The position numbers and the translations under genes are program-made. Below the pieces are notes generated by a model. The model worked only from the letters and a program-made list of their open reading frames with translations. It ran no database searches and was not told the origin of the DNA. DNA of 14,629 nt, from assembly GCA_030017825.1 (NCBI GenBank), contig JASEGW010000030.1, positions 1 through 14,629 on the forward strand, read 5' to 3'. Every line of letters starts with the position of its first letter. The stretch's first letter is position 1. Origin of the DNA: a bacterium. GTDB taxonomy: Bacteria > UBA9089 > JAHJRX01. Positions 1-8,561 of this stretch are shown in pieces.

Positions 1-153
1 ATTTGTATTGTTTTAAATTTTTTAGTTTGAGCTTTTGAATTTGTTTCGGATTTCGTGCTTCGAATTTTATTTAAGTGTGCTACAATATCTAATTATTTTT
101 GCATGGGTACTTAAATCTAAGCTGTATTTTTTAAGTCGTAAGAAATAATTTAA

Positions 154-182
154 AGAGTTTTATTTAATAGATTTTAAACTCT
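154..182 (-). terminator. Weak candidate transcription terminator of the hdr operon
   Basis: On the minus strand AGAGTTT (182-176) can pair with AAACTCT (160-154) across a 15-base loop, and the following bases are rich in T and A. The stem is only 7 bp and AT-rich and the loop is long, so this is a weak candidate. Its support is mainly its position about 75 bp after the last stop codon of the operon. Confidence 0.25.
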
Positions 183-212
183 AAATAATAACTGTTATAA
201 AATATAAGTCTG

Positions 213-254
213 AAACTTGTTACTTGCAACTTAAAATCTAAAACTTATTACTTG
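213..254. repeat. Short imperfect direct repeat (14 bp, two copies)
   Basis: AAACTTGTTACTTG (213-226) recurs as AAACTTATTACTTG (241-254) with one mismatch, 28 bp apart. The second copy ends just before the stop codon of the last operon gene. The function is unknown and the repeat may be simple low-complexity intergenic sequence. Confidence 0.5.
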
Positions 255-255
255 A

Positions 256-1245
256 TTATTTAGAACTTACCATTTCTAACATTTCTCTTATATCAAAATT
301 AACTGGACAATTTTCAACACATCTTCCACAACCTACGCAAGCAATCTCTCCAAAGTTACCCTTAAAGTAACTAAACTTATGCATAACTCTATTTCTAATC
401 CGCTCACTCTTATGCTCTCTTGGATTATGCCCTGAGGTATGCAAAGTAAATAATGGGAACTGACAGCTATCCCAAAGTCTCACTCTTCTTCCTTCTTTGC
501 CCAAGTTTTCATCCTGCACATCAAAGCAATGGCATGTGGGACATAGATAGGTACAAGTAGCACACCCTAAGCATTTGTCTGTCATCCTTTTCCACATATC
601 ATCTTCAAATACTTTTTTTAACTTATTAGATAAGTCTGTTAAGGAAACTTTAGAATTTAATTTATCCTTTGCTTTCTTAATCACTTCTTCAGCTTTTTTT
701 ATATCATCTTGACTTGCTTTTTCTAAGTTGTCAATTATTTCGCTGCCTTTATCACTTATTCCTGTTGTCAGGTATCTACCGCCAATATCAGTCAATAAAA
801 TGTCAACTGCTTCTTTATTGTCAAGAGAAATATCAAAACTATTACAAAAACAGGTATCTTTTGGACTAAGGCAAGCTATGCCCATAATAACTGTAGACCT
901 TCTTCTCTCTATATAATATGGGTCTTTATAATCATCATTATCAAATAACCTATCCATTATGAGAAAGCTCTTGACATCACAAGGTTTTACTCCTAATAGA
1001 ATTCTTTTTTCGTTAAGTACAGGTCTTTCTGCTTCCCCCTTTTTATCTTTTTGGTAAGTAAACATAACCTCTGTTTGAGGAAAGAAGATTTCTTTAGGCG
1101 CTTTTAAGGTATTTTCAGAACAAATATTTATATCATTAGTATCTTCAAATTGTATAAAACCATCTTTAGTTGGTCCATATACTGCATAATTTAGAATTAA
1201 TTCTTCTATAAACTTTTTTATATTTGTAATTATTTTTGTATTCAT
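256..1245 (-). CDS. 4Fe-4S electron-transfer protein, sulfhydrogenase beta subunit / AsrA-like
   Basis: A predicted cytoplasmic iron-sulfur subunit of 329 aa. The N-terminal part has the pattern seen in sulfhydrogenase beta subunits (HydB) and anaerobic sulfite reductase subunit A: a GVKPCDVKSF-type segment at about 85-94, then Cys125 and a CFC motif (Cys132, Cys134). The C-terminal part carries two [4Fe-4S] motifs, Cys225/228/231/235 and Cys303/306/309/313, with extra cysteines at 238, 240 and 261. In HydB-type enzymes this subunit relays electrons between a flavoprotein and a catalytic subunit; neither catalytic subunit is nearby. I place the start at the ATG at 1245 rather than the in-frame TTG at 1248, because an AAAGGTG element lies 6 nt before the ATG but only 3 nt before the TTG. 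It is the last gene of the operon, 64 bp after its neighbour. It also recalls FlxB/FlxC-type subunits of bacterial Flx-Hdr complexes. Fold family fairly sure, partner unknown. Confidence 0.85.
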   Translation of the reverse strand: MNTKIITNIKKFIEELILNYAVYGPTKDGFIQFEDTNDINICSENTLKAPKEIFFPQTEVMFTYQKDKKGEAERPVLNEKRILLGVKPCDVKSFLIMDRLFDNDDYKDPYYIERRRSTVIMGIACLSPKDTCFCNSFDISLDNKEAVDILLTDIGGRYLTTGISDKGSEIIDNLEKASQDDIKKAEEVIKKAKDKLNSKVSLTDLSNKLKKVFEDDMWKRMTDKCLGCATCTYLCPTCHCFDVQDENLGKEGRRVRLWDSCQFPLFTLHTSGHNPREHKSERIRNRVMHKFSYFKGNFGEIACVGCGRCVENCPVNFDIREMLEMVSSK

Positions 1246-1309
1246 CAATTACACCTTTATTTAATGTTCTTTTTCTTGTAACTATTCAGCATAAACCTAA
1301 GTTTAAAAA

Positions 1310-2158
1310 TTATTCTTCTCTCATGTAATCTTCATTATCTTCAGCACTAAAAGAAGCCAAAGGAGCAGCTTCTTCTAAATTCATACCAGTTGTATAGTTA
1401 AATCTTTCCAGCACTTCCTTTTCCATTTTTAAGGTAAGTTTTCTTAGGTTAACTCCCATAGGACATGAACGAGAGCAAGCTCCACAGTCAACACAACGCC
1501 CGGCCATATGTAATGCTCTAACTATATGAAAAACTGATGTATCGCTTAAGTTATTTGTCTTTCCAAACCAGGAAGGCTGGCTTTGATCTACAAAACAACT
1601 TGGACAATAACAACTTGGGCAAGCATTACGACAGGCATAGCATCTTATGCATTTTGAAACTTCATTTTCAAAAAAACTCCATCTTTCATCGGATGACTGC
1701 CCTTCAAATAAATTTACTTCCTCAAATCTATCTACTTCTTGATCTTCTACTTTTTCACTTGCCAAGTCATCATAAATTACAGGATTTTTACTTGTACATA
1801 TTTTACATGAACTATGAAGCTCTCCATTTTCTGCTACCCCTTGACATGGAATTCCAATTATATAAACATCTTCTCTATTCAGTTGTTTCTCCTTTATTAG
1901 GGTTAAAACAGAACGAGCTTCACAACCTCTAGCTAAAATTCCAATTTTACCTTTTCTCTCAATTGTATGTAAATACGTAGCTAAATTTTGAGTGCAATTT
2001 GAATCACAAATTAATTTTTCCGCTTCAACAGGAGTTCTTGCAAAAAAGGGAGTACTTTTATTATTAATTGTCCCCTTCGAAAATCCTACAACTACCCCTA
2101 CACTATTTTTTGCAAGTAACTCTTTTGCTTTTTCTTGTATGCTATTATTAATATTCAT
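1310..2158 (-). CDS. FrhB-like / 4Fe-4S dicluster electron-transfer subunit
   Basis: A 282-aa protein in two parts. Residues about 1-130 resemble the F420-hydrogenase/dehydrogenase beta-subunit (FrhB/FdhB) fold, with a GILARGCEARS segment (Cys79) and an IIGIPCQGV segment (Cys105), followed by Cys118 and Cys121. FrhB-type domains bind FAD and exchange electrons with F420 or other two-electron carriers, so flavin binding is possible but not proven. Residues 170-232 carry two [4Fe-4S] motifs, Cys170/173/176/180 and Cys222/225/228/232, with an unusual extra cysteine cluster at 183, 185 and 188. A charged low-complexity linker (about 133-160) joins the parts, and the C-terminus is acidic. The ATG follows a GGAGA element. 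The pairing with the HydB-like gene downstream resembles FlxB-FlxC pairs, but a FlxA-type NAD(P)H flavoprotein is missing. Probably an electron input or output module of the Hdr complex (inference). Confidence 0.8.
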   Translation of the reverse strand: MNINNSIQEKAKELLAKNSVGVVVGFSKGTINNKSTPFFARTPVEAEKLICDSNCTQNLATYLHTIERKGKIGILARGCEARSVLTLIKEKQLNREDVYIIGIPCQGVAENGELHSSCKICTSKNPVIYDDLASEKVEDQEVDRFEEVNLFEGQSSDERWSFFENEVSKCIRCYACRNACPSCYCPSCFVDQSQPSWFGKTNNLSDTSVFHIVRALHMAGRCVDCGACSRSCPMGVNLRKLTLKMEKEVLERFNYTTGMNLEEAAPLASFSAEDNEDYMREE

Positions 2159-2224
2159 TAATTCTTTCTCCGTTAACCAAAAATTTGCCTGCCTTTATCA
2201 ATACTTGGTCTAATATTATATATT

Positions 2225-2653
2225 TTAGAACTTTTTTACAAGCCTTTTAGCAGGTCCTAATTTTTTTATATCTTCTGTTATTCCTTTAATTACCTGTGAA
2301 TACCTTTCTCCTTCTGCTGCTGAAACCCAAGTAAACTGAACTCTTTTATCTTCAATTCCTACATAATCTAATAGTTTCTTAAGTAGGGCAAATCTTCTCC
2401 GAGCCACATAGTTTCCACTTAAATAATGGCAGTCTCCTGGGTGGCATCCTGAAACAAGTATTCCATCTACACCTTGCTGAAGAGCTTTTAAGATATAGAA
2501 TGGATCTACTCTACCTGAGCAGGGAACTCGTATCACTCTAACATTTGCTGGATACTGCAGTCTTGATATTCCTGCTAAATCTGCTCCAGCATAAGAACAC
2601 CAGTTACATAAAAAAGCTAATATTTTTGGGTTAAAATCTGTTTCTCTACTCAT
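2225..2653 (-). CDS. mvhD: MvhD-type [2Fe-2S] adaptor (third MvhD domain of the operon)
   Basis: A 142-aa protein of the MvhD/HdrA-delta family, which docks onto HdrA and passes electrons between it and a partner oxidoreductase through a [2Fe-2S] cluster. The family cysteines are all visible: an FLCNWCSYAGAD segment near residues 14-25, a VPCSGRVDP segment, and GCHPGDCHY. The length is typical of the family. It starts at ATG 2653 after a GGGAGA element, 24 bp downstream of the double HdrA gene, so it is probably the partner of that protein. A 66-bp gap follows before the FrhB-like gene, with no clear promoter or terminator in it. It is the most canonical of the three MvhD domains in this window (GCHPGDCHY against GCMPGRCQY and GCRKEQCHF). 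Confidence 0.92.
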   Translation of the reverse strand: MSRETDFNPKILAFLCNWCSYAGADLAGISRLQYPANVRVIRVPCSGRVDPFYILKALQQGVDGILVSGCHPGDCHYLSGNYVARRRFALLKKLLDYVGIEDKRVQFTWVSAAEGERYSQVIKGITEDIKKLGPAKRLVKKF

Positions 2654-2677
2654 TTTTACTATTCTCCCACCTACTAC

Positions 2678-5600
2678 TTACTTAAAAGCACACACAGCCT
2701 CATAAATCTGCTCCGCTGTTGTTCCACAAACATCTATAGCATTACATCTACAATTTGCAGAACAAGCACCACATCCTTTGCATAAGGCTTCATTTATTTG
2801 GGCAGATTTTTTTCCTGTTCGCTCATTTACAATTTTTATTTCAATAGCATTATAAGCACAAAGATTAATACAACTTCCACAAGATGTACAACGATCTATA
2901 TCTACAGTGGAAATTGTTCCATCTGCTGAAATATGATCTTTTGAAAGTAAGCTGGCAGCTTTTGCTGAGGCAGCTTTTCCCTGAGAAATAGATTCATCTA
3001 TAAATTTTGGGGAATGAGCTAAACCTGCCACAAAAACTCCTTCTGTGCTAAATTCTACAGGTCTAAGCTTTACATGCGCTTCTAAGAAAAATCCATCTAA
3101 TGTCAATGGAACTTTAAGCATTTTAGCAATATTTTTATTTTCATAAGGTTTTATACCTACACTTAAAACAACTAAATCTGATATTAAACTTATCTCCTGA
3201 TTTATAATTGGATCTCTTACCTTAACATTTATATTATATTCATCGTCATATTCAACCAAAGGCTTTTTAGAAGCATCGTATTGGATAAATATAATGCCTT
3301 TTTCTCTGGCTAGTCTATAATACTCTTCACGAAAACCATAAGTTCTTATATCTCGATAAAGAATATACACATCTGTATAAGGATTTAACTCTTTTACTCT
3401 TAAAGCATTCTTTATGGCCTGACTACAACATATTCTGGAACAGTTCGGTCTTTCTTTTTCTCGTGATCCAACACATTGAATCATAACTATACTTGATTTT
3501 TCTTTATTACTTGTAAACTGCCAATTTTCTTCTGTCAGCTTCTTTTCTAACTTGCGCTGGGTAATAACTTTAGGATCTTTTCCATACAAATATTCATTTG
3601 GCTCATATTCACAGGCTCCAGTGGCAACTATAACTGCTCCATGTTCATAACTTATCTCACCTTTACAGTTATTTAAAGTTGTTTTAAAATTACCTACAAA
3701 GCCCTCTATATTCTTTATTTGAGTCTTTTTGCAAACACTTATCTTAGGATGATTCTCTACATTTTTGATAAGTTCATCAAGATATTTTTTAGGACTATTA
3801 TTATCTAAAGTAAAATGTATTTCATTTGCCTGGCCACCAAGTACTTCTTCCCTCTCTACTAAAGCTACTTCAAAACCTTGTTCTGCTAAAGAATAAGCAC
3901 TATTAAGTCCGGCTATTCCGCCTCCTATAACAAGTCCCTTAGAAGTAACTCCTAAAGAATGAGGAGTAAGAGAAAATAGTCTTCTTGCTTTTGATATTGC
4001 CATAGAAGCAAGGTCTTTTGCTTTCTCTGTTGCTCCTTCTGGGTCCTGCATATGTACCCAACTGCATTGATCCCTTATATTAGCCATTTCAAAAAGATAC
4101 TTATTCAGGCCAGCTTCTCTTAGTGTCTCTTGAAAAAGTGGTTCATGGGTTCTAGGAGAACAAGCTGCTACAACAAATCTATTTAATTTATGTTCAACTA
4201 TAGCTTCTTTTATCTGATTTTGAGTATCAGTAGCACATGTATAAAGCGATTCTGAAGCAAAATATACATTGGGCAAAGTTTTTACATGTTCTACTACAGA
4301 AGGCACATCTACTACAGAACCAATATTAATACCACAATGGCAAATAAAAACACCAATTCTCGGTGGATCTCCAAAAATATTTAATTCATCTGGATATTTT
4401 TTCTCTTTAGTAAGAGATCCTCTTGCCCCACCCAGTATTTCTGCAGCAGCAGAAACTGCTCCACTACTTTGAACAACTGTTTCCGGGATATCTTTTGGCT
4501 GTGAAAATGCTCCAGATACAAATACTCCTGGTCGAGAAGTAGTTAAAGGAGAACTTGAATTAGTTTGAGCAAAACCATATTTTTCAAGGCTTATCCCAAA
4601 TACATCTTTAATTCTCTTGGAGGTCTTTGTTGGCTCAAGCCCAACAGACATAATAACTAACTCAAATCTCTCTTTTACTTGATTTCCATTTTCATCTACA
4701 CATCTAATTATAATATCTTTTGTTTCTATGTCTTCTTCTATTTGGACAACCTTACTTCTTCTAAAATTTATACCATATTCATTCTTGGCCCTTTCATAGT
4801 AGCTCTCAAAACCTTTACCAAAAGCTCGTATATCCATATAAAATATTGTTGGCTTTAAATGGTGAGCATGTTCTTTGGCTATTATGGCCTCTTTTATGGC
4901 ATACATGCAGCAGACAGAAGAACAATATCCATGTTCTATAGATACATCTCGAGATCCTACGCATTGTAAAAAAGCAATCTTTTCAGGACTTTTTCCATCA
5001 GAGGGACGCTCTACATGTCCTTTAAAAGGACCTGAAGCCGAGAGAATTCTTTCAAACTGGATAGAAGAAACAACATTGTCAAATCCAATATAAGGATTAT
5101 TTTTAAACTTTTCAAGTCCAGGAGTTAGAAGAACTGCGCCAACTTCAATCTCTATTATCTCTTCTTTGGCCTCGTAATCTATGGCTCCACTTTTACAAAG
5201 TTTTTGGCAAACTCCACACTTTCCTTTAGTTATTTTCAGGCAATGTTCTGCATCTATGGCATAGCAAAGCGGAACTGCTTGTGGATATTCCACATATATA
5301 GCTCTTCTTTTTGCCAATTTTTCATTATAGTTATCATCTACTTTAACAGGACATTTCTGGGCACATATTCCACAGCCTACACATTTCTCTAAATCAACAT
5401 ATCTTGGTTTTTTTCTTATCTTAACCTTAAAATTACCAGGTGTACCCTCAAATCCAATAATTTCTGAATAGGTAATATTTTTTACATTTAGATGCCTGCC
5501 ACATTCAACTAACTTTGGAGATAAAATACACAATGAGCAGTCATTTGTGGGAAATGTCTTATCTAATTGAGCCATTACCCCACCAATAGAAGGTCCTTCC

Positions 5601-5710
5601 TCTACTAAATAAACATAAAAACCACTTTCAGCTAAATCTAAAGCAGATTGAATACCTGCAATTCCACCACCAACAATTAAGACTGAACCAATAGGGGTAT
5701 TCTCGCCCAC
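2678..5710 (-). CDS. hdrA: Double-length HdrA-type flavin and iron-sulfur subunit (two HdrA modules)
   Basis: A 1010-aa protein made of two HdrA modules in one chain. Module 1 begins directly with an FAD-binding GGGIAG (14-19) and lacks the usual HdrA N-terminal domain. It carries the inserted ferredoxin (Cys110/113/116/120 and Cys157/165/168/172) and the cluster motif Cys250/263/267/268. Module 2 has the N-terminal HdrA domain (about 450-585), a second FAD motif GGGIAG (596-601) without a ferredoxin insert, the motif Cys746/757/761/762, and two C-terminal [4Fe-4S] motifs (Cys941/944/947/951 and Cys977/980/983/987) in which the usual proline after the fourth cysteine is replaced. Long two-FAD HdrA proteins are known in bacteria, including BamE of class II benzoyl-CoA reductase, but no BamB is present. 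Start is GTG at 5710 with AGGAGGT 5 nt upstream, 10 bp after the previous gene. Probable role: electron bifurcation or relay; substrate unknown. Confidence 0.9.
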   Translation of the reverse strand: MGENTPIGSVLIVGGGIAGIQSALDLAESGFYVYLVEEGPSIGGVMAQLDKTFPTNDCSLCILSPKLVECGRHLNVKNITYSEIIGFEGTPGNFKVKIRKKPRYVDLEKCVGCGICAQKCPVKVDDNYNEKLAKRRAIYVEYPQAVPLCYAIDAEHCLKITKGKCGVCQKLCKSGAIDYEAKEEIIEIEVGAVLLTPGLEKFKNNPYIGFDNVVSSIQFERILSASGPFKGHVERPSDGKSPEKIAFLQCVGSRDVSIEHGYCSSVCCMYAIKEAIIAKEHAHHLKPTIFYMDIRAFGKGFESYYERAKNEYGINFRRSKVVQIEEDIETKDIIIRCVDENGNQVKERFELVIMSVGLEPTKTSKRIKDVFGISLEKYGFAQTNSSSPLTTSRPGVFVSGAFSQPKDIPETVVQSSGAVSAAAEILGGARGSLTKEKKYPDELNIFGDPPRIGVFICHCGINIGSVVDVPSVVEHVKTLPNVYFASESLYTCATDTQNQIKEAIVEHKLNRFVVAACSPRTHEPLFQETLREAGLNKYLFEMANIRDQCSWVHMQDPEGATEKAKDLASMAISKARRLFSLTPHSLGVTSKGLVIGGGIAGLNSAYSLAEQGFEVALVEREEVLGGQANEIHFTLDNNSPKKYLDELIKNVENHPKISVCKKTQIKNIEGFVGNFKTTLNNCKGEISYEHGAVIVATGACEYEPNEYLYGKDPKVITQRKLEKKLTEENWQFTSNKEKSSIVMIQCVGSREKERPNCSRICCSQAIKNALRVKELNPYTDVYILYRDIRTYGFREEYYRLAREKGIIFIQYDASKKPLVEYDDEYNINVKVRDPIINQEISLISDLVVLSVGIKPYENKNIAKMLKVPLTLDGFFLEAHVKLRPVEFSTEGVFVAGLAHSPKFIDESISQGKAASAKAASLLSKDHISADGTISTVDIDRCTSCGSCINLCAYNAIEIKIVNERTGKKSAQINEALCKGCGACSANCRCNAIDVCGTTAEQIYEAVCAFK

Positions 5711-5715
5711 ACTTT

Positions 5716-5722
5716 ACCTCCT
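5716..5722 (-). promoter_or_regulatory. Strong ribosome binding site fixing the GTG start of the double hdrA
   Basis: AGGAGGT lies 5 nt before the GTG at 5710 and overlaps the TAG stop of the upstream hdrA::mvhD fusion (5721-5723). The arrangement suggests coupled translation of the two genes and supports GTG as the true start. Confidence 0.8.
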
Positions 5723-8078
5723 AATTAGAAGCTACTATAGTAGCAAAATCATTCATAGCTTTAGCAAATTCATGGGATTTTGCTCCACAGAAATTATATA
5801 ACTTTACTTTTTCATTTAATTTAACTTTCTTTAATACTTCTTTTGCTAAAGCAATATTATCTTTTGGAGAATTACCTGAATTGTATTGACATCTTCCAGG
5901 CATACATCCAACCAATACTACTCCTGCTGCCCCTTGTTCAAATGCTTTTAAAATATGAATAGCAGATATTCTACCTAAACAAGGCAAATCTATAAAATGT
6001 ATGCTTTCTGGATAATTAAATCTTTCCACTCCAGCTAAATCTGAAGAAGCATAGCCACATTCGCTGCATATAAATCCAACTATTTTTTTACCATCTCCAT
6101 TTGTTCTGAGTATTCCTTCAACTTCTGCAAATATAGCTTCGTCTTCATAATTTAAAAGTTGCACTGCATTATTAGGACAATTTGCAGCGCAAACTCCACA
6201 ACCATGGCAAGAAGAACGATTCAGCTTCGCTTTCTTTTCTTCTTTATCTACCTCTATGGCTGAAAAACCACACTTGACCTGACATACTTCACATCCATCG
6301 CAAAGCTCATTATCTACTATAGGATATACTCTGGTATTGACTATCTTATCTCTTGCCAATAGAGACGATACTTTTGAAGAAGCTGCATTTGCTTGTAAGA
6401 TTGACTCTGGAATATCTGTAGGTCCTCGAGAACCACCACAAATAAAGATACCCCATTTAGCTGTATCAAGTCCTCTTACTTTTGGATCTAAGCTTTTAAT
6501 GAAATTGTCTTTATTTAATTCTAATCCAAGAAGTCCAGCCATTTCTCGTGTTTCCTGGCTTGATTCAATTCCTGCAGAAAGAACAACCAAGTCTGTTTTT
6601 AGTTCTACGGCTTCACCTAACATCACATCTTCTGTCCTAACTATAAGTTTTCCATTCTTTTCCAATACTTCAGAAGCCTTCCCATGCATAAATATTACCT
6701 CTAAATCTCTTGCTCGGTCATACCAATCTTCATAACCCTCACCAGTTGTTCTTATATCTATATAACAAATAGTAATCTTTGTATTAGGATAGCGTTTTTT
6801 AATTAAAGTTGCATGTTTAAGAGCCATCATACAACAAAGTCTTGAGCAATATGAATTTTGTTCTTTTTCTCGAGATCCCACGCATTGAATCATAACAATT
6901 GACTCTGGTGTCTTATCATTAAAGCTTAACTCACCCTTGGTTGGTCCTGCTGGATCTAAATACCTTCCTAAATCTAACTGAGTTAACACTTGTGGATACT
7001 TTTTGTATCCATATCTAGTAAGAGCACTTGGATCAAATTCAGAAATACCTGTAGCAACTACTATGGCTCCAACTTCTAATTCATGTTTTTTAGGTCGCTG
7101 TGAGAAATCAATAGCTTTTTCAGGACACACTTCTTCACATTTCTTGCAAACATTACAAGCATCAAAATCAATTATATATTTATTGGGAACTGCTTCAAAT
7201 TGTTTATAAATTGCTTTGCGCTTACTTAATCCTCTATTAAATGTATCAGGTGCCTCAATAGGACAAACTTCTTCGCATATTCCGCAAGACACACAATCTT
7301 CATTTATAAAAGTAGGATACTCTTCTATGGTTACTCTAAAATCTCCTACTTTTCCTTCAACGCTTTTGACAGTTGTATTAGTCATTATCTCTAAATTTGG
7401 ATAACTTTCCAGTCCTGCTCTATAAAAGCATTTCCTTATTCCTGACCTCTCTGACCTTGCTCCAATACAATAAGCACAATCATCCGTAGGAAAAGCCATG
7501 CCTACTTGAGCTGTAACTCCACCAATCCAAGGGTTTTTTTCTACTAAATAAGTTTTTATTCCTTTTTTAGCCAACTCTAAGGCTGCATTTGTACCAGCTA
7601 CTCCTGCACCAATTACCAGAGCAGCTTTTTTTACCTTTGTCTCCACTACTTCAATCTCTTTTGAAGCTTTAATCTTATTTATGGCACCATTTAATAAAGC
7701 CGCAGCTTTATCTGTAGCTTTTTCTTTATCCTTATGCACCCAAGAACAGTGTTCTCGAATATTTACCATCTTTAAGCCAATTAGATTTATGTTTGCTTCT
7801 CTGAATATTTTTGAAAATGTTTCTAGATGTAGTTGGGGAGAACAACCACCTATAACTAAGGAGTTAATCTGGTTATCTATAACTATCCTTCTAAGTCGTT
7901 TTAAGGTATGACTATCGCATAAGTGTCTATGGACTTCTGCAACAATCACATCATTTTCTTTGGACAAAGAATCATTTATCTTTTGGGTATTTATTATTCG
8001 TGAAATTTCATTTCCACAATCACATAAAAAAACCCCTATTTTAGGTTTTGGACTTTTTTGTACTCTATTATTACTCAT
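5721..8078 (-). CDS. hdrA: HdrA-MvhD fusion protein, flavin and iron-sulfur electron-bifurcation subunit
   Basis: A 785-aa chain joining a complete HdrA (about 1-655) to an MvhD domain (about 664-785). In order: N-terminal HdrA domain (13-140); FAD-binding GAGVAG (157-162); the FPTDDCAYC segment (Cys201, Cys204); an inserted ferredoxin with Cys262/265/268/272 and Cys308/311/314/318; the HdrA cluster motif Cys399/411/415/416; C-terminal ferredoxin with Cys593/596/599/603 and Cys624/627/630/634; then MvhD cysteines Cys671/674, Cys700 and Cys725/730. HdrA binds FAD and splits or joins electron pairs; MvhD feeds it from a partner enzyme. Fusing them fixes 1:1 stoichiometry. HdrA-MvhD fusions occur in other anaerobes. 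The ATG at 8078 shares its A with the TAA stop of the preceding ferredoxin gene (TAATG) and has GGAGGT upstream, so translation is coupled. No required cysteine appears lost. Confidence 0.93.
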   Translation of the reverse strand: MSNNRVQKSPKPKIGVFLCDCGNEISRIINTQKINDSLSKENDVIVAEVHRHLCDSHTLKRLRRIVIDNQINSLVIGGCSPQLHLETFSKIFREANINLIGLKMVNIREHCSWVHKDKEKATDKAAALLNGAINKIKASKEIEVVETKVKKAALVIGAGVAGTNAALELAKKGIKTYLVEKNPWIGGVTAQVGMAFPTDDCAYCIGARSERSGIRKCFYRAGLESYPNLEIMTNTTVKSVEGKVGDFRVTIEEYPTFINEDCVSCGICEEVCPIEAPDTFNRGLSKRKAIYKQFEAVPNKYIIDFDACNVCKKCEEVCPEKAIDFSQRPKKHELEVGAIVVATGISEFDPSALTRYGYKKYPQVLTQLDLGRYLDPAGPTKGELSFNDKTPESIVMIQCVGSREKEQNSYCSRLCCMMALKHATLIKKRYPNTKITICYIDIRTTGEGYEDWYDRARDLEVIFMHGKASEVLEKNGKLIVRTEDVMLGEAVELKTDLVVLSAGIESSQETREMAGLLGLELNKDNFIKSLDPKVRGLDTAKWGIFICGGSRGPTDIPESILQANAASSKVSSLLARDKIVNTRVYPIVDNELCDGCEVCQVKCGFSAIEVDKEEKKAKLNRSSCHGCGVCAANCPNNAVQLLNYEDEAIFAEVEGILRTNGDGKKIVGFICSECGYASSDLAGVERFNYPESIHFIDLPCLGRISAIHILKAFEQGAAGVVLVGCMPGRCQYNSGNSPKDNIALAKEVLKKVKLNEKVKLYNFCGAKSHEFAKAMNDFATIVASN

Positions 8079-8506
8079 TAATTACCTCCACCTATTTCCA
8101 GAATTTTTTCTACCTTTAATGCTTTCCCGGTGCAGTATCTCTGGCAATTTCCGCAACCAATACATTTATCTAAATCTATCTTCACATTTCCATAACCTTC
8201 TACAAGTTCTGGGACATTTATTGGATTTTTAGGTTTTTTTAAAGTTAAACTTTTTATAAGGGCTACTATTCTATCTTTTTTTAAACTACCATCGGACTTT
8301 TCTGCTTCATATATCTTTGGCAGATCAAAAATCCTTTCAAAGCTAATTGCTCCTTCGCTACAATTTACTTCACATTTACTACACCCAATACACTTTCCCT
8401 CATCATACTTAATTTTTCCATATCCCCATAGACCATCAGGAACATTTATTGTTCCTTTTATGCCTATATTCTTAGCTACTTCAACTAATAATTCAGACTT
8501 CCTCAT
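8078..8506 (-). CDS. Internally duplicated ferredoxin-like protein with two [4Fe-4S] motifs
   Basis: A 142-aa soluble protein built from two similar halves. Each has an NVP...GYG segment followed by one CxxCxxCxxxC motif: Cys39/42/45/49 and Cys115/118/121/125, exactly 76 residues apart. In both motifs the proline usually found after the fourth cysteine is replaced (CS and CT). This spacing is much wider than in bacterial 2[4Fe-4S] ferredoxins, where the two clusters interlock. I do not recognise a named family. It probably shuttles electrons between HdrA-MvhD cassettes, or serves as the low-potential acceptor of the complex (inference). It starts at ATG 8506 after an AAAGGAG element, 55 bp after mvhD, and its stop overlaps the start of the hdrA::mvhD fusion. 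There is no signal peptide or membrane segment. Confidence 0.85.
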   Translation of the reverse strand: MRKSELLVEVAKNIGIKGTINVPDGLWGYGKIKYDEGKCIGCSKCEVNCSEGAISFERIFDLPKIYEAEKSDGSLKKDRIVALIKSLTLKKPKNPINVPELVEGYGNVKIDLDKCIGCGNCQRYCTGKALKVEKILEIGGGN

Positions 8507-8561
8507 TATTCACTCCTTTTTTTGGAATGTTAAATCCACCATCCACTTTCACTTTTACTCT

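Larger units (their letters stand above)
1..255. other. Gene-free AT-rich region downstream of the operon
   Basis: No open reading frame with a plausible ribosome binding site is visible on either strand here. The stretch is very AT-rich and holds a weak hairpin (154-182) and a short direct repeat (213-254), listed separately. It lies 3' of the last operon gene and probably marks the end of the transcription unit. No promoter for a leftward gene could be recognised. Confidence 0.6.
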
